Below are positions 11,121 to 22,703 of a stretch of DNA of 64,000 nt, in pieces. The translations under genes and the position numbers were made by a program. Where the stretch lies: NCBI GenBank assembly GCA_039583875.1, contig CM077167.1, forward strand, positions 147,143,010-147,207,009. The letters run 5' to 3'. The DNA comes from Platanthera guangdongensis. Its lineage: Eukaryota; Streptophyta; Magnoliopsida; Asparagales; Orchidaceae. Position 1 is the first letter of the stretch. Each line of letters begins with the position of its first letter. The notes under the pieces are model-generated. The model worked only from the letters and a program-made list of their open reading frames with translations, was not told the DNA's origin and searched no databases.

Positions 11121-13891
11121 TGTCACATCCCGCATTTTCTCATTTATAATAATAAATCAGAGCACGAGAAAACTACGAGCTGTGATGCCACGTCAAGCAG
11201 GGGATAACTGCTGACGCTCAGGCAACACTCTAAACCTTCAAATCATAAGCTAAAATGAATAGAAAACTGATTTTTAAATTAATTGGCCGTATCCCTCGGC
11301 TCAGTGGATCAGATAGTCCACGGTTTGAAAACTATTTTTATACGTAGCGGAAAAATACTTCATTTATGCTAAACATCCTAAAAGAGCGCATAAGCGTCCT
11401 AAGAGGACAACTTACACTGTGCAAGACCCTAGATTTCAATTTATAATATTTATAAGGAAAACCATCTTTTTACGCATTGAAAAATAGAGTTTGAGCTTTT
11501 ATAAAACATGCTGATCATGCAATACATATAGTGGTTCTATTATAGGGTTTAAAGTAACTAGCAACCTAGCATAAAACATTCCCAGAGAGCAAGTGAAACT
11601 ACCACAAAACAGGTAAACTAGCAGCTAAGCAAATACTTAATATCACAAAGGAAAACCACCAACGAGCGTCAACAACCTGACACGAACTCGCTGGTGAGCA
11701 TGTATGTTTGTACTAGTACAAGGCTAAAGACTACCTCGACAAGCGAGGAAAACACTGCCAAAGCGCAGTCCACAGAGAAACTCCTGAAACTAGCCGCACA
11801 GCCGGCTACAGACCTGAACCTGAGGCATTCAAAAGAAGAACACCTCAGCAAGAAATAATGAAACAAGTGGCAAAGAAGCATCAGATAATAATTGAATAAA
11901 AAGAACGGAAAGAAAAATGGTTACCAACCCTGCAAGAGTAAATGCCGAAAAACTCAGCTAAAGAATCCAAAAGAGGACAAAATGCAGGTGTAATAATCAG
12001 TAAAGTGAGAGAAATGCAACAAGTACAGAAACGTACCAAACTCCGCTCAAGCCTGCAGAGACAGAAGGAAACCAATATGCATCAAATGAACAATAAGAAG
12101 GAACTAACAGTCCTAAACTTGTAAATCATTAGCACTGGCACAAATTCCAAACCTGTGTCGGAGACTAAGAACAGTCACAACCGAACAACCAGGTCCAGGT
12201 GTCTCAAGAGTACTAAAGGGGCCGCCACGGGGTCCACACACATAGAGTTCCAACCTCTTACAGGAACCCAAAACAAAATATCCAAAGGAGGGAATGGTGG
12301 TGGCCACGGCTCGAACTCCCCTGGTACCATACTCCTTCAGAAACCCAGCTACCACATGCTAAGGATCCACGATTCGGCGCCAAAGCTAGCCGACAACACC
12401 ACTTAGAAACTACCAAGTTCTACAACCAAAACCCGCCGACTTATTTTCCCCTACCCGCCGAACTATTTTCCCCTACCCGCCGAACTATTTTCCCCTACCC
12501 GGCGAACTATTTCCCCCTACCCGCCGAATACAATGAAAAAAAAAATACATAAACCCGATAACTTCCTAGTTTAGGCCAACCACAAGCCCTAAACTAGGAA
12601 CATTCCAATTTCACCTATTCTACGACAAGGAGAAAAGAATAATACAACAAAAATGCAACTCATGGAGGCACGCAAGAGGGGAGAAATCCACTTGCCTCAA
12701 ATAGACCTTGAAAACGTCACCCAAAATACTCCACCACGTAGATCCGTCCAAGAGGGGACACGCGGAGACAAGATCTACGAAAAAACGGACAACCGGGGTT
12801 AGGGCCGAAAAAATCTATGGCGAAACGATCACCGAAACGGGAAAAACTTGCCGCGATCTCGAAGCTCTCGCCGAGAGCTTTCCAACGCCGCGATCGGATC
12901 GAAATTCCGTCCACCGGATCGGCGGTGGCGGCCGCCGGAAGATTCGCGAACGGAAGGTTCCGCGCTCGCCTAAAATATCGCACAGGGGGCTGCTGGCTCG
13001 GGGAAGAAGAAGGGAATTTCTTCTTCTTTAACTTATATAACTATATATATAATTAATAATAATAATAATAATAATATAATTATTATAATAAAACATATAA
13101 AAAGGGGGGAAAGGTGAGAATCGGTGAGAATGATTCTCACCGATTCGGTGAGAATCGGTGAGAATCGGTGAGAATCATTCTCACCGATTCTCTACTATTA
13201 ATATATTTTTTTTTATATAAATTAATTAATTCTTTTATATATATATAATAATAATATTTATTATTATTTAAAACAAAAGATATAACATATATCGTTACGG
13301 AGGGCCAAACGCGCGCCGAATCGAACGAAATTCGCACCGTAGGCGAATGACGACGCTACGAATCCAACGGCGAAGTCGAAATCGAATTCCGACGCACCGT
13401 TTTCGAGATAATAATTTCTAAAGTTAACGGCGTACGCGAAAACATACAAACTTCAATCGCGCGCCGAGGCTCCAAAAATGCTCGGAACGCGACGAAACTT
13501 GACGAGCAAGTCTAAAATTAGCCGATCTAATTTCCTAATATAAAATTTTCCACTCCCGACGCAAATCCCAAAATTTGGCCGGTCAAATCTAACGAACGCA
13601 AAACGCGATAACAGCAAGGTCGGTAACAAAATCCGACGAACAAAACTCGGGCAAAAACTCCCGAAGCCAAAACACAAGCATTCCCCAAGAGGCTCCACCG
13701 AGTCATCAAACAGACTCCGGCTCGCTAGGGAATCTTGCTAGCAGGCATCACCAAGCCACGCAGGGAACCTAAAGAGCTAAGAGCACGCTCTAACAACGTC
13801 ACATGACCAAAACGCGCTAACATAACGCCCTGACGTCAAAATACGTCAAATAAGAAATTAAATAAATCACTGGAAAATCTGGGGCGTTACA
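11121..13891 (-). repeat. 5' LTR of element A
   Basis: 2771 bp, nearly identical to 288-3010. The extra 48 bp is mainly an expanded copy of the inverted repeat at 13113-13190. It contains the 22-bp tandem array (12432-12529). As the 5' LTR it should hold the element's promoter; I could not place a TATA box with confidence in the AT-rich block 13030-13280. Confidence 0.97.
13113..13190. repeat. Palindromic GGTGAGAATC array
   Basis: GGTGAGAATC units in direct and inverted orientation around TGATTCTCACCG and ATCATTCTCACCG. The other LTR keeps only the short form (2276-2309), so the array expanded or collapsed after insertion, probably by slippage across a hairpin. Confidence 0.9.
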
Positions 13892-14108
13892 CCCATGCAC
13901 ACCCATGCAATTACTATGTCGACACAGACTATAATTCCCACTTTTCGAGCAGGTAGCTAACCTCTCACGCATCAGCCGCCGTGGCCAGGCGGTGACAGTA
14001 GAACGGGCACTTCTACTACTAGGCGGGTATCACACTACTTCACCTAGGCCTCCGTACGCCTCAACGCTAAGAACACAACAGCGGAGCCCATGCGTACTAT
14101 GACCCAGC

Positions 14109-14431
14109 GGGGTCTTGGGTAGATGTGCACCAAGAACACAGCCCGAACTGGCCTTGCGTGACCCGGAAGGGGCCTCGGAAGAAAGCACGAGGACACAGCC
14201 CAACCGTTCACATGGTCGGAGGGGCCTCGGGACGTGAACACCGAGGACACAGCCCAAACCGACCAAGTCTAACTGCCAACTCCCGTCGGTGTGACGACTG
14301 GCGAGCCCGTAGACCTGCCACACTATCCTTAACCCAGGATTACGGCACCACGTGTCGACTCACACCACATGCAATTCACAACCTCATCATACCATGGAAG
14401 GGGCCTCGGAGTGAGCACGAGGACACAGCCC
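14109..14431 (-). repeat. Four covarying GC-rich hairpin repeats ending ACACAGCCC
   Basis: Copies at 14109-14144, 14169-14201, 14221-14255 and 14400-14431. Each has a short stem followed by GACACAGCCC or AACACAGCCC. Stem halves change together: CTTGG/CCAAG, CCTCG/CGAGG, CCTCGG/CCGAGG, CCTCG/CGAGG. Confidence 0.75.
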
Positions 14432-14883
14432 AACCATCCATCCACACCTTACCTCAACACGACCAGAACAGGTGGCGGTCAACACCGCACTTGCACATTT
14501 ACTATAAGATGCCAATAGGAGACGACCCACTATTGTTGGACTCCTAAAGTCAATCCGATATATAACATATGCATGGCCATGGGTTACCCATCTATATATC
14601 ATCCCAAGTGATTTCAACATGATATAAACAAGATTTGCTCTTACGACAACCTACCGAAGTATTATCAAATCAATCCAATTAAACATAAGGAAATCAACAG
14701 GCCTCAAGCTATCTTGCAATAATAAATTGATTTCTAAAACTGTAAATATTATCATCCATAACACTTTGGTGGTTAACATAAAATTATTTCACCAAAACCA
14801 CAAATTAATTGCGACATTGGATCCACCAATTTCAAATCCACAATGTATGTAGAGACCCAGAATTTCAGCGCAGGATTAGCACT

Positions 14884-15199
14884 GGACAGCAACTTCGACC
14901 GGAGTTTCCTGAAGTTACAGGAATCCGGTGGAGGCGTGTAACCCCTCGTTGGAAAGGTATTTCCATGATCTACAACTTTCATATTCAGGTCACAACCCAG
15001 ATCTGACAATAACGTACTCGAAATCGGCTTCAAAGTTCACTGCGCACAAAACACAATTTCTGTGTACAGGAATTGCCGGACAGCAAACTCGATTAGGTTT
15101 TCCCGGGGCCACAGACATCACCTGAAGTCGTGCAACCACTCGTTGGAAAGGTATTTCCGAGGGCTACAACTTTCGTGTTTAGCCAAAAGCCCAGATCTG
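14884..15199 (-). repeat. Two diverged copies of a ~120-bp LTR block
   Basis: 14884-15006 and 15078-15199 share GGACAGCAA, CTCGTTGGAAAGGTATTTCC, CTACAACTTTC and CCAGATCTG in the same order, about 193 bp apart. This is an old direct duplication within the element D LTR. Confidence 0.85.
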
Positions 15200-15759
15200 C
15201 ACCTATCCTACAAGAAAATGACCTAAAATATCGCTGCGCGCAGAATACAGATTCTGCGCGCATCTTAAAGAAAATGAACGGCATCGGTCCATCTTCCTCC
15301 TCAAGCGATCCTTCCTAAATTTTCCAGAAATGTCCTCCTCCCTTATTCAACCTCAAGGGCCAAAACTCCTCACGAAACCATTCACCCATCGTCGTATTGA
15401 AGAAAAGGGGAAGGGTTGAAGAGATCTAAAATCTAGGATTCAAATCCTAGCATGGCCAAACCTAGAAATCTTCTCCTCTCCATCAAGCTCTCTTGAACCG
15501 ATGTCTCTCCTAAATGTCTAAGATCTAGCACCAAGGGAGAGGGTAGGAAACTCACGTTGGCTCCAGCGGTACCACCATTTCCGGCCATGGATCGCGTAGT
15601 TCTCCTTGGCGGCATCTTCTCTTTCACGGCGATGGCGGATCTCCTTCGGTAGAACTTGCTCCTGCAGTTTTCCTCTCACCAGGAGTTCTTACAGGAATTA
15701 GGGGAAGAAATGGGGATGAAAACGGCTAGGGTTTTCTCTGCCCCTTAAATACAAAATGT

Positions 15760-16207
15760 GACACGGGTAGGGACACGGCCGTGTCCGTACCCGTGTCATG
15801 TTTCCGTGAAACGGCCGTGGCGGTTTCCATGTCGGTTCAATGTTTGACACGGGTAGGGACACGCCCGTGTCCCGACCCGTGTTCACATGACACGGCCGTG
15901 TGCCTGGCCGTGTCATTGGCCGTGTACTTCTCGGGTTGCATCTCGACACTTCTCGTCGAGCTCAACTCGACGCACACGGGTAGGGACACGCCCGTGTCAC
16001 TACCCGTGTCCCCCGCTCGACTATCTCGACGCATCTCGACGATCCCGACACGCTTCGTCGAGATCATCTCGACGCACACGGGTAGGGACACGGCCGTGTC
16101 ACTACCCGTGTCACCTGGTGTCGACACAGTTCGACGATCTCGACACGGCTCGTCGAGCTCAACTCGACGCACACGGGTAGGGACATGCCCGTGTCGCTAC
16201 CCGTGTC
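15760..16207. repeat. Five ~38-bp palindromes with GGACACG-CCGTGTC core
   Basis: Near-perfect inverted repeats at 15760-15797, 15846-15882, 15973-16010, 16075-16112 and 16170-16207. Arms are ACACGGGTA and TACCCGTGT around GGGACACGCCCGTGTC, separated by TCGACG and CGTCGAG words. They occupy the first ~590 bp of the LTR in its sense orientation, that is, the upstream part of U3. Confidence 0.92.
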
Positions 16208-16345
16208 GCTACCCATGTCTTTTTACACTGATTTCTCCATGTCACCACAAGTGCAGTCCAATTCCCGGCACTTCTCAGGACTCGAGTCAACCCTCCTGAC
16301 TCAAAACACACACACTAGGGGCATAGAGCGATTCGGGACGTTACA

Positions 16346-17179
16346 CACCTATCTAACTGAAATATCTATTTTTAATATAAAAAATGATATAAGAAAATTG
16401 ATTTCAGCCTCACTACTTTATTGAATTGAAAGGTTGATTATTCATTCAAACGCAACCTGTAAGAGACATAGAAACAACTTCTGGATTGAGAATATCCATA
16501 CAAATTCTGGAGAAGAGAATGTTTCAGTTCATATCACAAATATTTACACATCATACAAATAAACTAAAGTTATGCATTTAAAATGCGCTTTTTGACAAAT
16601 CTTGTTAATCTGGAAGGAGAAATCAATATAGAACTTTGTAAATCCTGTTAACCTTTACCATCACAACTAATCCAACACTAAATCAGCATGTTCACACAAA
16701 AAAAGAATGAAGATTAATACTTGATTTCAGTACAGATCTCCGAAAAAGTTGATCTAGAAAAGGGGAAGAAGAGCTTGCAGGCTGAATATTGTAGTTCTCG
16801 CCGGGACTAGTATGTCGTGGAGAGTTTCGGTGGCCTGGACAAGAGTTCGGCGACCCAAAGATTTAACGACAGGAGATGGAGTTGCAAATCAAAATCTAGG
16901 GCAGAAAGTAGAAAACTTATCTCTAGAAATGCCGCCGCCGAGGATCGAAGGCTTGTCAGATGAGAATCAAAGATTTCTACTAGATCAATAATAGGAGACC
17001 AAGTGCAGCTATGGATCTAGTTGTAGAAGCAACTTCCATTTTCTCTCAGAGAGAAGGAAGCACGCGAATAAATGAAATCAATGACAAGAGATGGAGTTGC
17101 ACATAGGAAGTTAACGGAGGAGTTAACAGTAGAGGCATTTAGAGACTTAAATCAAAAGTAGGCGAAGGTTAGGGACTTA
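16346..17179. other. Host intergenic DNA, no feature seen
   Basis: AT-rich sequence with only short ORFs, no splice-linked exons and no repeats with termini that I can support. Confidence 0.6.
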
Positions 17180-17398
17180 GGCTTCATTTGTTTCAGTGGT
17201 GGCGGGTCGATCCGGCGGGTGGAAACAGAGTGTTCGAAATGGAGGGGGGAGGTGGCTGCTCCAAATGGAGCTTTTTGGAGTGTTTCTAAAGGCGTGCGGG
17301 TGGAAACTGAGCAAACGCCGCCGAAGTTCATTTGTTTACCCTCCTTCTGGTGGCGTTTGCCTAAAATGAAGCAGCAAAACGCCCAAACAAATGAAGCC
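17180..17398. mobile_element. 219-bp MITE with Harbinger-type ends
   Basis: Perfect 14-bp terminal inverted repeats GGCTTCATTTGTTT. Flanks are TTA on the left and TTT on the right, consistent with a mutated TTA target duplication. Its first 26 bases match the left end of the autonomous-looking Harbinger element at 53252 at all but three positions, both continuing into GGTGGCGG. It contains no ORF of note and is probably a non-autonomous derivative or relative mobilised by that family. Confidence 0.8.
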
Positions 17399-17543
17399 TT
17401 TGAGACTGAATTATTGAAGTATGAAAAACTTAGGGACTGAAATAAATATTTCCCTAATTTTTATTCCGGGATAAAAATTCATTTAGGGTTGGAGAAGAGC
17501 AACACTGTTCGTGGCTTCGTGCTGATCGACAACACACAAACGG

Positions 17544-17560
17544 CCACGTCATCAATCCGC
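17544..17560 (+). promoter_or_regulatory. Histone hexamer/octamer promoter element
   Basis: CCACGTCATCAATCCGC closely resembles the plant histone type I element (hexamer CCACGTCA next to the octamer as ATCCGCG), which drives S-phase expression. It lies about 220 bp upstream of the H4 ATG. A weak TATA-like TACAAATA is at 17656-17663. Confidence 0.75.
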
Positions 17561-17752
17561 AAAACACACCGAAATTAATCAGGTCCGTCCAAGTGCCTCC
17601 GTGGCTTCCTCAGTACGCCCCGTTTATCGCTAAATATCTCAGCCGTCCTCCTCTCTACAAATACCCTCTCCGCCTTTTCCGACGAGCACTGCAAGATCTA
17701 TATTCCGGCGAGTTTGCCCCGGCGAGTTTACACCGGCGAAAGGAAGCTGTAA

Positions 17753-18653
<901 letters not shown>

Positions 18654-18783
18654 GGCTACGTTTGGGGGGACTTATTTTCACCGGTCAAGCGGTCATGACC
18701 GCATGAATTGGACCTTAATTAAGTCCTGGTTCATGCGGTCGTGCCCGCTTGACCGGTGAAAATAAGTTCTCCCAAACGGAGCC
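18654..18783. mobile_element. 130-bp palindromic Tourist-like MITE, copy 1
   Basis: The whole element is a fold-back: GGCTACGTTTGGGGGGACTT pairs with its near complement at the right end, and the arms continue through CACCGGTCAAGCGGTCATGACCGC. It is flanked by TTA at 18651-18653 and 18784-18786, the Harbinger/Tourist target duplication. It has the same length and design as 23166-23295. Confidence 0.92.
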
Positions 18784-19497
18784 TTAATCTTGATTGATTT
18801 GAGGGTTTTACTAATCTTATTCTTTTATAGACTTTTTAATAAAAAAATTTATACTTTTGCATAAAGTAAAGAATCAATCCATACATCTTCATTTGAAATC
18901 CAAAATGAAGAGAGATCCTCATCTCTTGGACAGTTCCTTCACCAAATTCCATTAGGTTGCGTTCGTTTTGCAGATTTTTAGAGACAGGAATTGGTTTTGG
19001 CAGAAAATCTATGGTGTAGAGGTTTTGGAATTGAGTCAATCAATTCTTTTGTTCGGTTGCAGAAAGGTTTTCAGTCACAGGAATTAAATATTTCAACATT
19101 TCTGTTTGGTTGCAGAATGTAATTCAGAGACAGAAATGGACATGAATTTTAATTCCAATCAGATTTTTTGGCATATTCAGACAATCTCATGTGAACATTA
19201 TTGAGGAATCAACAACATTAGTGACAACAATTAATGATTAATCAACAATCAATTTATGCAAATATGAGATAAAAAAATAAAACATAACAATACACATAAT
19301 AATATAAGCAACATAATTGTTTAAGTCAGAAAATATAAATGCATAATAATAAATCACCGCTAAGTTAAGAGTCCATTTCAGCAAAATAAGAAACTATGAC
19401 TTCTGCAAAATAAGAAACTACGGTTTTCGCAGAATAAGAAACTATGATTTCTGCAAAATAAAAAACTACAATAAAAGGTGTTCATCACAGCTCCACT

Positions 19498-20337
19498 CTA
19501 TTCAAATATATGAATGTGCAACCACCTCCTCCTAGCAATCTCTAGCAAGATCAAGAAAACCTCACACTTTATCGCGTCAACGTTAAGCAAATTGATGACC
19601 TTTATAAGATTATTCTCTGAAAGATCCGTCATAACAGATAATGCCGGATACACAACTTCAATCCTCGACCTCGAAGGTGCTCCGATCGGGGAAATTTCAA
19701 CTGGATTATTCATGTTATTTGCAATATGAGTGACAGCAGTTGCAATCATATCAATAACTGATGTGGTTTTGGATTTCTTCTTTATAGGACCACTTAGTTC
19801 TGCTGCAACATCCTCTTCATAATTTTCTTCCACGACAAATTCATTGGTCGCTTCCACCCTTGTTGTCGTATAAGCACCATTTGCTCTATCAGCCCCACAG
19901 AGAGTTCCCAAATCACCCTAATTTACGATCACTGTCTTTGTAGTGTTTCAAGGTCGGATGTGTCTGCATTAATGAAATAAAGTCAGTAAACAAAAGTGCA
20001 TATATAAACAAAATAACGTAAGTGCCACTAGTAATATAAATAAAATAATAATCGGTATCTTAACATAATCAGCACAGACTCGCTCGCTATCAACTTGTAC
20101 AACATGTCATTCTCAATCCCACCCAAATCCACTTGTATTTAGCATAGCAGATATTTTCTGGTAGTATTTATTCCAAGTTTTCATGCGTGCCGCAATGTTT
20201 TCTTTGCTAACTTGAACTCGACATTCATCCCACATCGCAGTAATAGCAGCGGTAAATGCTACTCCTTTCCACTCATTTGCACCCTTGTTACCAAGACTTA
20301 GCTGCTCTAACAGAGAAGCAGATAAATCGTAATTCAT
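19498..20337 (-). pseudogene. Myb/SANT-like Harbinger partner protein, remnant
   Basis: Two open pieces. 20113-20337 contains GNKGANEWKGVAFTAAITAMWDECRVQV and MKTWNKYYQKISAML, the W-spaced pattern of the Myb_DNA-bind_3 domain found in plant Harbinger ORF1. 19498-19911 is a C-terminal acidic/KKKSK segment ending LEIARRRWLHIHIFE. In working elements this protein binds the transposon ends and recruits the transposase. The pieces are separated by stops and by possible intron sequence, so I call it broken. Confidence 0.7.
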
Positions 20338-20572
20338 TTCATTCGTCCAATGAAGGTATGACTTCTCCTTCTCATTTAATGACTGATTTTTAGTTTTTTT
20401 TTCATTCCAACACTGTAAAATTTAATATCATGAACATTTTATAAATAGAAGATGATTGCGCTATAAAATATAAGAAGTAAACATTTAAAGCATCACAAAA
20501 TTGATATCTATTACAATACTATGATAGAGAGATACACATTGACAGATACCCAAAACGATAGCTACTACAACA

Positions 20573-21936
20573 TTATAGTGTATTCATATTGTTCATTCGA
20601 GTTTGATACTCATTGAACATTGTTATCGCTAAGTGATCTCTGAATGCAGTCCACTCATTTGATGTCTGAATGAGTTCACTTATATCAGCATACTCAAAAC
20701 TATCACCACTATTATGTTGTGTCAATATCTCTGCATCAACCTTCGCCAACAATTTGACATCAGTCATTAACATCTTGTCTATTAGGAAATTGTGAAAAAT
20801 ATAACAAACATTAATAATTTGAACCTGTTTAACAAGCGAGCACAATTAATATATATGAGAGTTCATAATAAGGGAACTAAGTTTTCTCGTCTTTGATTTT
20901 CGTACCAGTTGCTTTATATTAAAGAAATATTGTTGACGTAAGATAGCCTATCTTCTTTTAAGTAACCCGAATGTTCTTTCGATCACGTTTCTTTTTTTGA
21001 ATGACGAAGATTAAATAACTCCTTATAGGTAGTAGGATTGTTTCTCTAAGTTGTCCATTCCTGAAGATGATAAAGTGTCGAACGATAAGGAGCTAGGTAT
21101 CTTGGTCCATTTGTATAGCCTGCAACGACGAGATAGTACTTACCTACAATGTTAAATTATATGTTACATGTACCGAATAACTTTTGTTGTCTGATTAGTG
21201 GATGGTTCGACACAATCTTGTCTAATGGAACTTCAAAGGAATCCTCCATCTTCAATGCATTACGAAGAACCCTTGAATCTGATGCAGAGCCCTCCCAACC
21301 AGGTAAAACGTATATAAATTTCATGTCAGCGTCGCATACTTCAAGGACATTGGTTGTAATAGCTTGTTTTCTATTACGATATCTTCCTTGGTCACTTAGT
21401 GATACAGTGATATCAATGTGTGTCCCATCAATAGCACCAACACAATCTTTAAAGCACCCCCACCTATGTGTTTGTGATGATTCTGGACGTTTGATATACG
21501 CCGAGCTCAGCTGCAAGATTGCCCTCAACACAAGGTTGAAATGTCGGCTTACAGTATCGATGGATCGTAAGTATGTCCCGCCAACAACCCGAAATTTAGT
21601 GTTATGTGCTAGGACATGTAGGAACAACCCTACAGATTCCTGAACCGTTGCATATTGTGTCTCACTCAAAAGGCTTCGATCCATTAATATCTTACACAAA
21701 CTACAGAAAACATTTTTGTTCATACGCAAGTGGTTATAGCAGTTCAGATCTGTGCCGTTATATAACATATTTAAAAGCGTAAATCTTAGAACACCACGTT
21801 TTTTCTTATTGCTTGGACAATTAATTCGATTATTTTTTATCAGAAGAACAACCGCAACAGAAGATAAAGCAGCTACCATAGCTCTCTTTCTCATATCCAT
21901 CCTTCTTTTTTTATGAACCTCGATAAGGGTATCCAT
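20573..21936 (-). pseudogene. Harbinger transposase (DDE_Tnp_4), broken
   Basis: Starts at ATG 21936. The N-terminal helix-rich part is followed by CVGAIDGTHIDI (first catalytic Asp) and VLPGWEGSASDSRVL (second Asp). After an intron-like gap near 21157 the frame shows GKYYLVVAGYTNGPRYLAPY and NVIERTFGLLKRR (catalytic Glu), but with in-frame stops before and after the latter. The C-terminus at 20573-20845 (HNFLIDKM...) is in another open piece. All three catalytic residues can be located, yet the chain is interrupted at least twice. Confidence 0.85.
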
Positions 21937-22703
21937 CTACGAAACAAAATAAATAATATCTTATGAGAGAACATTAACAAACATCTATACTATTATTTAT
22001 CTTCGTAGCGTCAACTTTCCATTAACCTAAAATGTGTAATGATCTAAACCTAGCAATACCTTTCCGGAATGAGGAAAATCTCATTTCTATCTCATGATAA
22101 GAGATCAACAAATGTGTAACGATCTAAATCTAGAAATACCTAGCCAGAGAGGAGGAAAACCTCGTTTCTATCTCATGTTAAGAGATCAAGTAATGTGTAA
22201 CGATCTAACCCTAAAAATACCTAGCCGGAGAGGATGAAAGTATTATACCTAGCCGGGAGAAAAGTTTTCCAACACTTGGTTGTCGGAGAGGAGGAAGATG
22301 AACAGTTCTCCGACGCGCCTAGGTCACAACTGCAGTTGGGAAGGAGAGTTTATTAGGGTCGGAGGAGGAATACAGGGAAAACATTAGCTCGGGAGAGAAG
22401 ACATATCAGAGGAAGGAGAGGCGGGCCGCTGGAGCCTGCCAGAGCAGTCTCGCCGATCGCCTATCGCGCACGGGGAAGAAGGGGCAGCGGGATTTTTTTT
22501 CTTTCGCAAAACTCGGGAAAACCGACCAGATAGGGAGGGTTTTGAGGATAGACATTTTTTACAATTGGTAAAACCTATGAGTTTTAGAGGAATTCCAATT
22601 CCGCTCTCATTTTTGACGAAACGAACATAAGAATTGGAATTGGAATTGGAATACCCAATTCCAATTCCGCTGGCTGAAATCTTAGCAAACGAACGGGCCC
22701 TTA

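Larger units (their letters stand above)
288..13891 (-). mobile_element. Ty3/gypsy Tekay-type retrotransposon A (nested host of hAT)
   Basis: A complete LTR element read on the minus strand. LTRs lie at 11121-13891 (5') and 288-3010 (3'), with TG...CA ends and a perfect 5-bp target duplication CCCAT (283-287, 13892-13896). A tRNA-iMet primer site and a polypurine tract adjoin the LTRs. Gene order is gag, protease, RT, RNase H, integrase and a C-terminal chromodomain-like segment, which with the PPT style places it near the Tekay/Del chromoviruses. It is inactivated by a hAT insertion in RNase H and by one in-frame TAG in pol. A GT-AG intron separates gag and protease. Confidence 0.95.
13892..16345 (-). 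mobile_element. LTR of gypsy-type element D (right part)
   Basis: On the minus strand it begins TGTAACGTCCCGAATC at 16345, a typical chromovirus LTR start, with no polypurine tract next to it, so this edge borders host DNA. It then runs through palindromes, a promoter-like region, a duplicated block, GC hairpins and, across element A, the hairpins at 131-231. This order resembles the 5.1-kb LTR of element B. Alternatively 14848-16345 (TGTAGAGACCC...GTTACA) is a separate solo LTR; no 5-bp target duplication supports that. Confidence 0.5.
18955..22700 (-). mobile_element. Decayed PIF/Harbinger element (Harbinger 1)
   Basis: Flanked by TTA at 18952-18954 and 22701-22703. Ends GGTTGCGTTCGTTTTGC and (inverted) GGGCCCGTTCGTTTGC are imperfect inverted repeats, followed by GGAATTGG-rich subterminal DNA. 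Inside, on the minus strand, are a Harbinger-type transposase remnant and a Myb/SANT-like gene remnant. Multiple stops show it is no longer autonomous. Confidence 0.88.

Noticed and set aside
14848..16345. Solo LTR reading TGTAGAGACCC...GTTACA
   Set aside because: Flanks ATGTA and CACCT do not match, and no primer site or PPT adjoins. I prefer a longer LTR running through element A, but the alternative remains open.
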